NCBI GenBank assembly: GCA_033296885.1
Contig: MU863875.1
Location: 726,647-790,646, forward strand
Origin: Triangularia verruculosa
Taxonomy: Eukaryota; Ascomycota; Sordariomycetes; Sordariales; Podosporaceae
Length of the DNA: 64,000 nucleotides
Direction of reading: 5' to 3'
Part shown: piece by piece, positions 11,101-22,497 of the stretch
How the letters are laid out: each line of letters begins with the position of its first letter
Numbering within the stretch: position 1 is the first letter of the stretch
The notes under the pieces: model-generated
Seen by the model: the letters and a program-made list of their open reading frames with translations, nothing else
Told to the model about the DNA's origin: nothing
Database searches by the model: none
Program-made: the position numbers and the translations under genes

Positions 11101-13600
11101 TGAGAAGCTCGATATTCTTGTTGGGCATACTGAAGTCGCTGACAAGGCCTTTGAGCGACTTGATACTCTTGATGAAGTTCATACTCAGGTCAAGGCTACT
11201 GCTGCCGAGCTTGCGGTTTTCATTGCTGCTCAGACCCAGCGCATCGCCGATGAGCACGAAGACAAGGAAAAGACGCTCCAGGAGACTATTGTTGCCTTGG
11301 AGCGCAAGCTTGAGGAGAAGCAGCAGGTTGAGGTTCAAGTTTCCGACCTTCGCGAGGAACAGGAGCGCCTCAAGCAGTATATCTCTGTCACTCTTCCCCA
11401 AGAACAAGAGCAGATCACTATTGCTTTCATGTCCAATCTTCAGAGTGAGGAGGCCCGGCTCAAGGAGACGATTTCTTCGCTCAAGGAGGAGCAAGAGCTC
11501 TTGAAGGAGACCTTCCTGTCAAGCCTGAAGGAGGAGCAGGCCCGGATTACTGAGGCCAACGTTGCCCTCAAGGCCGAGCAGGACCAACTCAAGGAGTCGT
11601 TCATCGCCAACCTCAAGGAAGAGCAAGCCCGTATCATGGAGACGAATGTTGCCTTGAAGGAGGAGCAGGATAAGCTCAAGGAGACTTTCTTGGCCAATCT
11701 TCGTGAGGAGGAGGGCAGACTTAAGGAGCTGAATGATGCTCTCCGGGAGGAACAGCAGAATATCCGCGACACTTATCTCGCCAATCTGAGAGAGGAGGAG
11801 TCACTGCTCAAGGAGATCAATGCTAGTCTTCGTGCTGATCAGGAGGCCCTTCGGGAAAGCTTCATTAAGAACTTCCAGGAGGAGGAGCTCAGACTTCGCG
11901 AGGTCAATGAGCAGCTTCGTGCTGACAACGACAAGCTCCAGGTTACTCTCAAGGAGGAGAATGACCTGCTCAAGGCTGCTCTGAAGGAGGAGTACGAGCA
12001 AGCCAAGGCCCAACTCAAGGAGGAGCACGAACAGCTGAAGGCCCAACTCAAGGCTGAGCAGGAGGCCCTCAAGGCTGCTTTTAAGGCTGAGCAAGATGAG
12101 CTTCGCGCTGCCATGAAGGAGGACAATGATCGTCTCAAGATTGAGTTGCTTTCTAATTTGATGGAAGAGGAGACGAGAGTTAAGGAAGCCAATGCTGCCC
12201 TCCGCGTCGAGCACGACAATCTCAAGACTGCCTTCTTGGCTGAGCTCAAGGAGGAAGAAGAGCGCATCAAGACGAGCTTGGCTGACCTCCGTCTCGACCA
12301 AGAGGATCTCAACTCTCGTAAGAACAACCTTCGGTCCGAGCTTTCTACCCTCGAGGCTGCCTGCAAGTTCCGCCGCGAGGAGGTTGATGATCTCACCAAT
12401 CAGTCCGAGCACATGGAGCGCAAGGTCTTGGAGGGTGTCATGGACCTCTCCAGAGTGCTGCTGATGAAGAAGACTGCCAGTGGTCTGCCTGAGAAGAAGG
12501 GACCGACCGGCAACAGGGAGTTCTCGTCTACGATGAGTAGGAAGAGAGTCGTCAGCGGCCCTAACAAGGCGAGGGGTACCTCGGCTGCCATCAACATCGC
12601 GCTTGCTCAGTCAGGTATCAGTCCAGAGGCTAGAAGAAACTTCAGCTTGACGCAGATCAGCAACAATGTCCCAACTGGCGGCATGAAGAGAAGCCAGAGC
12701 GTTAGGACGCCTGCTGGCGGTGCTACAGCTAGAGGCATTAGGAATGAAAGCTGGACTCCGTCGATGGCGGGCACACCTAAGAGCCGGGCTGCGAGTGGGA
12801 ACAAGGCTGGGAAGGGGTATGGTGATTTGATGGGGGATCGAGGGTTGGATGAGGAGGAGGATAAGGAGAATTCCCCGGTGGATGATTTGAAGGAGGAGGC
12901 GGAGGAGGACATTGCGGAGGTGAAGGTGGAGCAAGAGCCTGAGGCGGTAAAGGTGGAGGAGATTTATGTTGATGAGAGTGATGATGAGGCTGAGTCGGTG
13001 GCTGGTGATGATGAGCCTACTCCTGCTGAGGAGACTGGCCCTGCTGTTGACGAGGAGAGCAGCGAGTCTGAATATGAGGAGGACGAAGAGGCCAAGGAAG
13101 AGGTTGAGGAGGCTCCTGCCACCAAGGCCGCGTCTACACGGGTTTCGTCACCGGAGTTGGAGGAGGCGTCATCCGAGTCGGAATCTGAATCCGAAGACGA
13201 GGAGGAGGTTGTCGAGGCCAAGGCTGAAGACATTGCTGCTCCTGCTACCACCACCACCACCGCTGACGACGCCGCTTCGGAATTCAGCGACGACGACATT
13301 GAGCACGTTGAAGCCGAGTCTGAGTCTGAATCCGAGTCCGAAAACGAGAAGGAACCCGAAGAGCCTACAGTCACGCAAGAAAAGCTCAGAAAAGTGAGCA
13401 GCGGCACGACGGTCGTCACGCCTAATGTGGAGGAAGATGGGTTCACTAGCAGCGAGGAGTCGGACTTTGACGACGGCGCGAGCGACTGGACGAACCCGCC
13501 GGCTGCGATGGGGACGGAGACGAATATCACTGCGTTGGAGAGTGAAGTCGGGACACCGGTGGAGGAGAAGAAGAAGAAGAAGGAGGAGGCTAAGGCTTGA
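5195..13600 (+). CDS. Giant repeat/coiled-coil protein (2751 residues)
   Basis: Exon 1 (5195-5283) starts MAPVERDTPRDLRHQH. Its last two bases join exon 2 (5434-13600) after a 150-nt GTATGT...TAG intron, giving the junction RALVPM-WDSSDPERAPPPLP. Architecture: a Pro-rich, disordered N-terminus (about 1-260); helical segments; a Gly run followed by an Asp run (about 475-505); amphipathic repeats of the type R-x-D-V-x-D-A-V-x-E-G-L (about 660-1115); a long helical rod; a block of 29- and 11-residue repeats (2028-2325); a basic Ser-rich linker; and a very acidic Glu/Ser tail ending in Lys. It has no catalytic motif. Related Pezizomycotina proteins are, as I recall, annotated only as LEA-like, apolipoprotein-like or chromosome-segregation-ATPase-like. 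A structural or tethering role is inference. No frameshift is seen in the 8.2-kb exon. Confidence 0.93.
7330..8680 (+). repeat. Degenerate amphipathic DAV-x-EGL repeats within the giant protein
   Basis: The translation repeatedly shows a unit like (R/K)xDVxDAVxEGLxxLDLS. Examples are REDVMQAVKDAW, REEVFAAVADGL, REDMLDAVREGL, RDDVIDAVADAL, RVDVADAVKEGL, RDDVADAVKDGL and KGDVVDAVKEGI. Spacing is irregular (about 20-40 residues) and the units have diverged at DNA level. Each is predicted as a short amphipathic helix with Asp and Gly at the ends. Confidence 0.8.
11426..12319 (+). repeat. 29-residue and 11-residue coiled-coil repeat block
   Basis: Read in frame, six consecutive 29-residue units run 11426-11947 (typical unit start FLANLREEE). 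Six 11-residue units follow at 11948-12145 (LKEENDLLKAA, LKEEYEQAKAQ, LKEEHEQLKAQ, LKAEQEALKAA, FKAEQDELRAA, MKEDNDRLKIE). Two more 29-residue units occupy 12146-12319. The borders were counted codon by codon and abut without spare residues. The units are rich in Leu, Glu and Lys with no Pro or Cys, consistent with a long charged alpha-helix. Confidence 0.92.
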
Positions 13601-14149
13601 TTGAGGGGGGTTAAATGTGTGTTTTTTTTTGTTTTTTTTCAGTGAGATGGTGGTTTGTCAAATTGTGTGTTGGTTTAGCAGGCAGGGCGCGTGGGATGGA
13701 TGGTGGATTATCTTGCTGGGAAACAAAGTTATTTGGAGTTTTACGGAGGGGAAAGGGGAAGGAGGATCATGTTGTATATTCTTTTTTCTATTATTTCTTT
13801 TTGTTTTGTATGAATGATGGAAGAAGTAGTGGCAATGAGGCATGCCTGTATGAGTTGTATATTTTCTTGTTGTGTTTACTATGAGTGTTTATTGAGAAAG
13901 TTAATATGACGACAATGCTCAATATTGTGATTTTGTGATTGAGAGGTCCGTGAAGGCGAAGAGGGGAAATAGCTGGGGGGCGGGGGTTATGTGTATGTAG
14001 CCTGAGAATAAAAAGAAGGAGTTACATTTCCGTGCGCTGTCTTGTCTGTCCGTGATTGAAAGTTTGATATAAGAAAACAGAATAATGGCGTCGTTTATCG
14101 GAAAGGAAAAAGGAGGACTATCTAGAAAAACTAAGGGAGAATTTAGGAG
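13601..14149. other. Intergenic, 3' region of the giant gene
   Basis: T-rich tracts (13621-13640 and around 13790) follow the stop codon and fit a 3' untranslated region. No gene is supported before the tRNA. Confidence 0.5.
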
Positions 14150-14221
14150 TGCCCACAGCCAGAATCGAACTGACGACCTCATCATTACTAGTGATGCGCT
14201 CTACCACTGAGCCATGCGGGC
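14150..14221 (-). tRNA. tRNA-Thr, anticodon AGT
   Basis: The minus strand folds as a complete cloverleaf of 72 nt including the discriminator base A. The acceptor stem GCCCGCA pairs with TGTGGGC (one G-T pair). The D-arm is GCTC/GAGC around AGTGGTA. The anticodon stem CATCA/TGATG encloses the loop CTAGTAA, which places AGT at positions 34-36 and so reads Thr ACN codons after A-to-I editing. The T-arm GTCAG/CTGGC encloses TTCGATT. A-box and B-box promoter sequences are intact. There is no intron, and no encoded CCA, as expected in eukaryotes. Confidence 0.95.
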
Positions 14222-14740
14222 TTATGTAATTGGATGGGGTTCTGAGGATGAATGTGGGTATCTGATGGGTAGAAATTGAATTGGTTTGGTATTGTTGGGA
14301 GGGAGATTGGAGAGTATTGGGGGAACAAAGAGATTGAGAGGGAAAGGTGAGGGGTTAGTTGGTTGAGAAGTGGGGGATCTATCGATTTTAAGGATTAGAG
14401 TGGGGGATGGGATGGGATGGGATGAGACAGTGACCAAAAATGAATGCGGTTTGAGCATCTTTCCTGGTGGGAGTTGGAGAGTAAATAGACGGGGCTCCCT
14501 GCTGTGAGTGCCGATGGTCTATATGTGAAACGTCATTTACAGGTAGGTAGGTAGCTAGGTACAAGGTTGAACCAACTCTAATTCGATAGATACCCATCGC
14601 TTTTTGACACCGGCAACACTCGTTGACCATTCAGAGCATGGAAAATTCCATGCAATCACCCCCCCTATCCTACACCTTATGACTCCATATCGGCTAGAGA
14701 CGCCGCACAGCTCTCCCACGGTAAATTTTATAGCTACCCT
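14222..14740. other. Intergenic, G/T-rich
   Basis: This lies between the tRNA and the 3' end of the Zn2Cys6 gene. It carries the tandem pentamer GGGAT around 14401-14424 (four to five copies with the variant GGGGAT). No gene is seen. Confidence 0.5.
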
Positions 14741-17538
14741 CTACATCGGCCCAAACTGATTCAACAAACTCCAAACACTATCATCCCCAAAGTCACCTTC
14801 AAACTGCTGCCAGTTGACCACCCCCTGTCCTTGCCCGCCCATCCCTTGTTGTTGTTGTTGTTGTTGTTGCTGTTGAACCTGGTCCCTGCCCCCCCCAACA
14901 GCAGAATTCAACCCCCCCAGCCCCGGCACGGTAGCAGTCCTTGTATCCCACCCTAACCCATTCCCACTTGTCTCCCCTACTCCCACCAAATCGTTGAAAA
15001 TCAAATCGTGGGTCGGGTATATCGGCTGAAGCGAGGCCCAATTAAAATCGCTCGGCAGACTCCAATCTAGCTGTCCGCCAGAGTAAAAGTTGTGATCGGT
15101 GCTGGGCGTGACGGACGTGTTATTGCTTCCCGGCTGAGAAAATTCCAGCGGTCCGAGCGGGGCTTGGAGGGGGTTGGTGTTGGTGTTGGGAGGGGAGATG
15201 GCGCTGTTGCCGGTGGAGGAGGATAAGGAGCGTTGCGGAGTGTGCGTTTCCCAGTGGTGACCACCTCCGCTTGAAGAAGCAGCGGCGGCGGGGTTGGTGC
15301 CGGTTGAGAAAGAGGATGATGCTTTTGTTGTGGTGGAAGGGCTCGTGCCTGAGGAGGCTGAGCGAGATTTCGGTTGTTCGCCATTAGAGACGGAGGCGAG
15401 GGAACGTCGGAGGCGGAGATGGATCGCGTGGAGAACGCCGAGGGCGGCTTTGGCGAGGGCGTTGCGTTCCGACATCGCTTCGAAGCGCTCGACTGCCCAT
15501 TGGAAGTGCTGGAGGGCGGACTGGACGAGCTCTGGGTGCTCGCGGGGGAAGAGAATGTAGATTGCTGCCATGAGAACGATGGCGTCGAAGGTGCCGAAGA
15601 AGAGGGCGAAGCTGGGATTTTGTTAGACATGGTCAAACCAAAGAAATAGGGGTTACTTACGTCTTGTACAAAGCCGGCCTCAACGCCATGAAATGCAACC
15701 TCTGTGCGTTTAGCATCCCTAGACTTGCCTTGAGCGCCTCTGTCCGACTCTTCGGCCTCGTGAAGATATATGGCCTGTGCAAAGCCATGAGCTCAAACGA
15801 CGATAGCTGTGGCAAGATAACTCTCGCCAGCGGCAACCAGTAGCAATCCTCCTTATCATCCCACCTAGTGTCCGGATTCTCTAACCTAAAGAACGACGGT
15901 GTCTTGCTCTCAATCGAAACCACCTCCTCATGAAGCCTATCCACCCGCCCAAAGTCTCTCGGGCACGCTCCTTCCTTCTCCAGCTCTAGAATCTCCCTCA
16001 TCGGTGCCATGATATGATACGCCCACAACGCTCTTGTCAGAGGCGTAGGCGGTTCGTTTTCTCCTCGTTCCACAATGGGCATCAGCTCCCCTGAAGGACT
16101 GGCACCCGGTGAATCCCCCTTGACATCAACCGGCAAGCTCGGCGGCACCGCCGTCAAGTTGATCGTCGTCGGCCTACCAAGCACCCCAGCCATATGCACA
16201 TCCCAGACCACAAGCGTCATCCATATCTTTCTTCGCCTCTGAACCTCCCACTGCACCTCCAACACCTCTTGCAAGGTCGCACCAGGAGGAGGCTTGGGGT
16301 CAAGGCTGTCCCTATGCAGCCCAATCTCCTGCGCATCTCTGATCGCGCCGCCTATCGCATGCCAACTCTCCGTCACCAAGCCCACATATTTGAGAAAGCT
16401 CGCCCTGGCAAACCCAGCCAAGACCGTTGTCAAAGTCATTGACCTCTTCCCCAGCACTTGCAGAACCTGCAACCCAGACTCGGAGTAGTCACTCGCCAGA
16501 TCCTCAAAGGTCATGTTGAGCCCTGCGTACAGCAGCCCCTCGAACTCCTTGTCATCCGATGACAGCGTCAAGAGCGCAATGGCAATGATGTTGAACAGCA
16601 ACCCCGGGAACGGTCTCAGTGACAAGGGGATCTGCGAGGGCCCTCCTTGACTAAGGAGGGAAAAGGGGAGAGTGTACCATTGCGCGAGCAGGTTGTCAAA
16701 GAGTGTCCGGTCGAGGGCGTAGTACTGCCAGTTAAACTCGCGAAAGTAGATATCGACCAGCTTCTCGATATGGACTCGAGCTGGGAGTTGCCGAATCAGC
16801 GACTTGTACTTCTCGCGAGTCAACCCGTCAGAGATCGAAGGGGCAGTTTGATCGTGGATGGACGGCTGCCCGGGAGGAGGGGGCAGGTTCTCGTCGCCGG
16901 TGGTCGACTCTTCGATTTTGCGGAGGAAGCCGAGCGTTCCAGCGCCGGAATAACCAAAGGTTTCGGATGCGACTTTGGTGACGGGCTTGCCGTTGGTGGC
17001 GACATGCTCTGAAAGCTCACTTCCGGTGCGGTGGGTTGTGGAGGAGGAGGAAGATGTGATGGGTGATTTGCCCATGTCGGGGGATGTGGCTGTTGTGGTT
17101 GAGCCAGAGCCGGAACCTGAGTTGGAGGCTCCACCGCCGCCGTCTACACCATCGGTGGCGCCATTCCCAAGGCCAGCTAGCTGCTGTCGTCTTTGTTGCT
17201 CTCTTGCTGTCGGCGCACCGGTTTCGTAATGGCATGCGCTGTGCTTGTTTCTCGAGATGCAGTTTGTGCAAGGGAGCTGACGGTCACACTGTTCATTGAT
17301 TCATTAGTCTTTGTGTTTCTGACGCTGAATAAAGCATACGGACAACCTTTTGCTTCCTCCTATGACACTCGGTACATGAGATGACAATCCTTCTCCGTTT
17401 CCTTGGCGGTGGCCGGGCTGGCGCATTGTCCTCAGCAGCTGCGGTACCATTATTGAGCCCGGCGTCGGGATACTCGGACGAGGAACCGTTGGCGGCAGGG
17501 AGCCATGCTTGCGCATCGCCGGGACTCGAAGTGGACAT
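14741..17538 (-). CDS. Zn(II)2Cys6 transcription factor with fungal-specific regulatory domain
   Basis: Three exons read on the minus strand, 17538-17347, 17288-15661 and 15611-14741, give 896 residues. The Zn cluster is C55-x2-C58-x6-C65-x5-C71-x2-C74-x8-C83 and follows a basic PRKRRR stretch. Intron 1 (58 nt) falls exactly before C65. Its donor, GTTGTC, is weak, but this choice restores the cysteine spacing. A Ser/Gly-rich linker leads into a large helical region of about 500 residues resembling the fungal transcription factor domain (stretches such as GLHRDSLDPKPP and ELMALHRPYIFTRPKS). Intron 2 (49 nt, GTAAGT) joins in phase 2. The C-terminus is low in complexity, with a polyglutamine run encoded by (TTG)n on the plus strand near 14845-14873. 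Targets are unknown. Confidence 0.92.
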
Positions 17539-18469
17539 CAGAACGACTGGGGAGTGCGCTGCCGAAAAGGATCCACCAGGCGGAGCGGAGAACGGGGAGC
17601 GGATGCGGTGCGCAACGGCGTTCCAATCGATGGGGCGAGCGGACTCAGGTCCAGGGAAGTGGAGTATGGTCTCGGACTAGGTCGCCGGCCCACGTTGGAC
17701 TTCGCGCGTCGCAACTCAAAGACAGAGAATAAAGCCTGAGATGATGGTAAAAAGTCAATTGGGATTTCAGGGTCTGGCACGCGGGCTAGGCGCATAACAG
17801 ACCGTCGATAGACCCGATGCCCGCTGATCGCTGTGGGTTGTTGGGTGGTGGGACTGCGATGCAGGTAACCATCAAAGGAATGACATGACGACGGTCCCAT
17901 CAATGAAGCAGGTCCTCAGAAGAAAGTGGGGGGGGGGGGGGGGCACAATCAGATCCGTCCCATGTCATTCGCCAAGGCCACAGCAAGACTGCCCTGCCCG
18001 CCTTCCTGGTATGACCGCTAACTCCGGGCCCTGGGTCCTGCCGTCTGCAGTAAGGGAGCTGGCTTGTCAGACAAACCGGATGCACGAATCCCTCCGATTG
18101 GCGCATTCAGGGGACAGTATGTTGTGAAAAAGCGGGCGACTGACGGGCGAAACCCGCATGCAAGTCATCCGGTATGTATTGTTCCGGGACCCGACTAATA
18201 CTCATGCTTTACACGCTCACTCATGCCGAATCTAAATGTCGCCAAACGCCCCCTTCATCAATCCGCTTCCTATATGTCCATCCATCCCCAGCCAACCCGT
18301 CCAAATCCTATCCTATTCCCCAGCCCAATCGACGTCTCTCCTCACCCAGAAACCTGCTTTACCTGTACCAGATTGCAAGCCACTTTGGGGGGTTCGTTCC
18401 CATAACAATAACAAGAGTATATCCCTACCCTACCCACATTTCCTAGCGCTAACCCCAAATTCACCTCAC
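17539..18469. other. Intergenic, with a 16-nt G tract
   Basis: The region lies upstream of the Zn2Cys6 gene and downstream of the OMP decarboxylase gene. A homopolymer of 16 G occupies 17928-17943. The final ~200 nt before 18470 are C/T-rich and probably the 3' untranslated region of the decarboxylase gene. No gene is supported. Confidence 0.5.
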
Positions 18470-19555
18470 TTAACCCACCCGTGTCAGATACGCCTTCCAG
18501 GATTTCCTTCTGTAGCGCTCAGCCTCGGAAGGGGGGTCTGCAGCCTGGATAATGCCACGTCCCACAATGACAATGTCAGTCCCGAGGAGGGTGATAAGCT
18601 TGGCGGGCGTGTTGTACTGCTGGCCGAGACCGTCGCCCTCGACGTGGCCATTCTCCTCCTGGCCGGGCGGTGGCAGCTTGCAGCCAGGGGTCATGTGGAT
18701 AAAGTTGTCATCTGGAGCAGAGTTCAGGGCTTCCTGTGCCACGTAGCCCATGACAAAGTCCTTGTGCTCCCGAGCGGCCTCGACGCACGCCTGGGTGTAG
18801 TCCTTGGTCATCAGGCAGCCCTTGGACGACATTTGCGCCAGCAAGAGCAGTCCACGATCCATTGGTGGTTCCTCAATGCCAGGGTAAACGAGCTCATCGC
18901 CGTGCTCATTGGTCTTGGCCAGTCTCGGTGAGTCAGCAGGCTCAAAAGACTGGGTGACGGTCGTGATGGAGACGATGCTTCCTTTTCGCCCGTCAGAGTC
19001 TCTGTCGTCCCCAGCATTGTCGTTCTGCTCCTCTCCATCCTCAAACTGGCCGGCAACAGGCGTGCCGACAGAGACGGACGTCTTGACCTCGTAGTGAATG
19101 CGCGCCTTCCAGTTGGCGGCTGCTTCGGCCATGGCGCGGACCATGTCCTTGCCGGCGTCGATGTTGGCGTTGGTAATGTGCGCCCACTCTATTATGCGGG
19201 CGGTGCCGGCTGTGTACTGCATCTGCACTGTCTTTCCAATGTCGACAAATTTCCTGTCCTCAAAGATGAGGAAGCCATGTTTCCTGGCGAGGGCGGCGAG
19301 CTTGACACCAGTGCCGGTCTGCGGGTTGTAGTCCCATCCCGAGATCAGATCGTAGTGAGTCTTGAGAACGACGATAGACGGGCCGACCCTGTCGGCAAGC
19401 ACGAGAAGTTCCCGAGCCGTTGTGACATCGGCGCTGAGACAGAGGTTGGATGCCTTGAGATCCATCAACCGAAAGAGGTACCGGGAGAGAGGGTGGGTGG
19501 CCGTCTTGGCCCGCTCAGAGTAGGGCTGGAGCAGAGTCGGATGACGGTCTGACAT
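18470..19555 (-). CDS. pyr-4: Orotidine 5'-phosphate decarboxylase
   Basis: A single exon encodes 361 residues. The enzyme converts OMP to UMP in the last step of de novo pyrimidine synthesis in the cytosol. The catalytic Asp-x-Lys-x-x-Asp motif is visible as D100-R-K102-F-V-D105 in [10 protein letters not shown]. Substrate-binding stretches include [14 protein letters not shown] and, near the end, DIVIVGRGI. Between about residues 160 and 225 there is a charged, low-complexity insertion ([19 protein letters not shown]) that yeast Ura3 lacks. Such an insertion is known in Sordariomycete pyr-4 proteins and accounts for the extra length. There is no intron. It is a classic counter-selectable auxotrophic marker. 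Confidence 0.97.
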   Translation of the reverse strand: MSDRHPTLLQPYSERAKTATHPLSRYLFRLMDLKASNLCLSADVTTARELLVLADRVGPSIVVLKTHYDLISGWDYNPQTGTGVKLAALARKHGFLIFEDRKFVDIGKTVQMQYTAGTARIIEWAHITNANIDAGKDMVRAMAEAAANWKARIHYEVKTSVSVGTPVAGQFEDGEEQNDNAGDDRDSDGRKGSIVSITTVTQSFEPADSPRLAKTNEHGDELVYPGIEEPPMDRGLLLLAQMSSKGCLMTKDYTQACVEAAREHKDFVMGYVAQEALNSAPDDNFIHMTPGCKLPPPGQEENGHVEGDGLGQQYNTPAKLITLLGTDIVIVGRGIIQAADPPSEAERYRRKSWKAYLTRVG

Positions 19556-22497
19556 GTTTGCGGTTTGCGATTGTTGACCTTTAGGTAAAGTTGTTTTTGG
19601 ACGTGTCTGGGGGAGAGGCGGGATTTGATAGTTAAAAACCTGTGCTACCCCACAAAGATCTAGGCGTGCGGTTTTAGGCGGTAGTAGTATCGGCGACTAT
19701 TAAGGGACGGCGCCACGACAACGAGAAGCGGTCGTGTGTTGTTGGGTTTTTGTGGCGTTGATGGTTCAGCTGGTTCAGAAAGGCCGTTGGTCGGTTCGTA
19801 TGTAGCGCGACTTGCAGAGGAGAGATGCGCGCTTATAAGACTTGAGTCGACTTCGTCGAGAAGGGGATAGGTCCGGGTCGGCACAGGCAACACGAATCCG
19901 GGGACCGATGAGATTTTATCGAACGATGCAGACAGGCACGAGGGCGTCAGGCGAGGAGGGGGCTTCGAGACTGGCAGTCCCCTAGAGACTAGCGGCTTGC
20001 GGGCCCAGGACGGTGGATGCGAAGTTTGACACAACCCCGCAGGGGCAAGGTCAAGGTCGGCAAGATGAGGTAGCACTGTCCTTGCTTTGCGACTAAAATG
20101 GTCGGAGAAACCAGGAGAGTACGGAAGGCGGGGAAGCGTTGGACAAGTCCCGGCCAGCTGAAAATAGGGGATCAGAGGATCGGTCAAGGTCTGCTTGGGG
20201 TCCAGATTCGAGCTTCGAGGTTCGAGATGGGTTGAAGAGAGAGAGGGAGAGGGTGTGGTGGGTGCCTCTTATACACACGCATGATAGCCACCTACATAAT
20301 AACACAGGCACAGCTTCTGCTGCTGGCTGTCATCTCGGCTTTGGGAGCATTGCTTGGCACTGGAAGCGAATTGGGCAATGGCACACACAGAAGGTGAAAG
20401 TGAAAGTACCTACCACACTTCCTACGGTAAGGTAGGTAATGTGATGAATCTGGTGATGCATGTGTGTGAAATTGTGCCCCCCTCCCGCAAAAGGCCAACC
20501 GTCCATTTTGGGGCTGGGAAGACCCTGGCCCGGCGCAGGGGCCCCTTGCTGGCCCTTGTCGGCTCGACTCTCGTCTCGACGTGTGCCGTGGGTCAGGAAC
20601 GCACAGACTTGTCCCAATCAAGCGTCGAAGCCGCCGCCAAAGAATTCAACTCCCGCAAGTGTGTCTCCACGAAGACTTCCAAGACTCCAGTAGAGGCTCT
20701 GGATGCCATGGCAGATGCTTCGTATTACAAACAGTATTCTTGACTGCCGAGTTCAGCTCCCTCTCTCTGCAGCACGCCCTGCTGATCAGCATTGAGACAG
20801 CATGGTGTCCATCCCGTCCCGTCTATCCTGTCTCTTTTCGCCGTGTCTCACGACCAACGACAGGTCACACACGCGGTCGAAGCTTTCTTTTTTTGCACCG
20901 TATTGAGACATTGTGCGACAACTGATTGGCGAGATTCCCGTCTGTCTACCGTCGGGCCGTGCCTATTCGTAGTCAGCTTGGTATATCAAGTACGAGAACG
21001 AACAGACAGGATATCGCCGACGGGTAGCAGACCGCAGGGCAGGAACCATGGGAGGAGCAAGCCACAGCTCTTCTTGAGTGGTGATTCTGCTGCCGACGTC
21101 GGCATATAGCTGTATGCCGTATGCATGTTGGTGCTTTTGGTTGCTGTGCTGGCAGCTCCAACATGAACCCGGCCAGCCAAGTCACCCTTGGAGCAACCTG
21201 GACAGTTGCAACGAGAAGCTGCAATGCAATGGGGGCGGAAGCAGAGAGGAAGATCCGCCAGGGCTCTCAACTCGCCAGCTTCACCAGCCCCTATGCATGC
21301 CCGCGCCATCCCTAGCCGTCGACCTCCCCAGCTGGAACTTGACTTCCCCCGTCTCTTGCTGCAGAATGCAGATAAGCCATTCCTCCTATCCAGGAGCAAG
21401 AATCAAAAGTCCCGTCAGTTCCCCCCCGGGGCTGCATGCCAGGCCGCAGCTTTGATTTGCCTGGGAGCGTCCGGAGTAACATCCGGGCTGCCCCTCGTCG
21501 GCGGCGCTCTTCTTCCTTCGCTTGACCTATTCCACCGCTTCCCAGTCCTGCAACCTTGTCAACCGTCCATCCCTATTCAGCCTAGATGCGGCGTTCGACA
21601 GGGGCATTCGACAAAGCAAGCACAGACCCTATCAGCCGAAGGAGACGTCCACACAGCCCACACTCCCATCAGCTTGATCGTCGCGTGATAGATTCGCTTC
21701 CAAAAGTTTTCGCAAATACTCATACTCAGGACCTCTCATGATCACCTCAGAGCTCCTGTCAAAAGGTCCATGACGACGCCCGGTGAGGCATACGATGTAC
21801 AATTAGTCTCTACGCAGACGTTGTTACTGCGGTAGTTCCATGCTTCCTGACCCAACGGTCTCCAGCTCGAAGGATCTGCCATTCGACGTTGGTGAACCGC
21901 TGCGAGGGCTAAGTGACCGGACTGGCGGGTGCTAAGAATTCAGTCAGCTCAGACCCGAACCCTGGGCACCGGTGTGCCATGGCGATGGCTTAACAATTAC
22001 GGCAGTGGCTTGGCATTGGTTAGGCGGGACAGTGTGTGAAGCTCTTATCGGGTTTCTTATCGCATCTTGGCATTCAGTATCCCAAAATTTGGGCCAAGCA
22101 ATGCCATGGCTGAAGCAATCGAGCGAATCCACCCCTGGCTGCATCTGGCTATCTTCCCAAAACTCCGTCATCAATTGCCCGAGACCCCGTCGACCTCAAT
22201 CTCGGTCTTTGCTCGAAGCCGCTCTCCTTTCCAAGAGAAACACCACTGATTTTCCTTACGTTCATTCATAACCTAAAATCTTGTAATCCTCTGGAGAAGC
22301 CGCCGCCAGGGACGCATCGACGGATACAGTCCGCGATAACAAGTCCGCCTTCTTCGCCAAACCCAACTGGAACCCTCATATCAAAGAGCCCCACGATTAC
22401 CCCTTTTCGCGCATCTCGGAAAACCCGGCATCACCCACGAGTCGGCGCATGATATTCACACCACTGTTCTCCTATCGACGTTAGGCTTCTACACAAG
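19556..22497. other. Long divergent intergenic region
   Basis: The 2.9 kb lie between the starts of pyr-4 (-) and the phosphatidylinositol synthase gene (+). Many short frames are open on both strands because the DNA is GC-rich, but none gives recognisable protein sequence, and no splice-joined set looked convincing. It is likely promoter and 5' leader of both genes. A small multi-exon gene could still be hidden. Confidence 0.4.

Noticed and set aside
10559..11494. 311-codon minus-strand frame inside the giant gene
   Set aside because: It is an antisense shadow of a Glu/Lys/Leu-rich coding repeat, which reads as Leu/Ser-rich sequence in reverse.
19660..20187. 175-codon minus-strand frame next to the pyr-4 start
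   Set aside because: It is Pro/Ser-rich with no recognisable motif and occupies the expected pyr-4 promoter.
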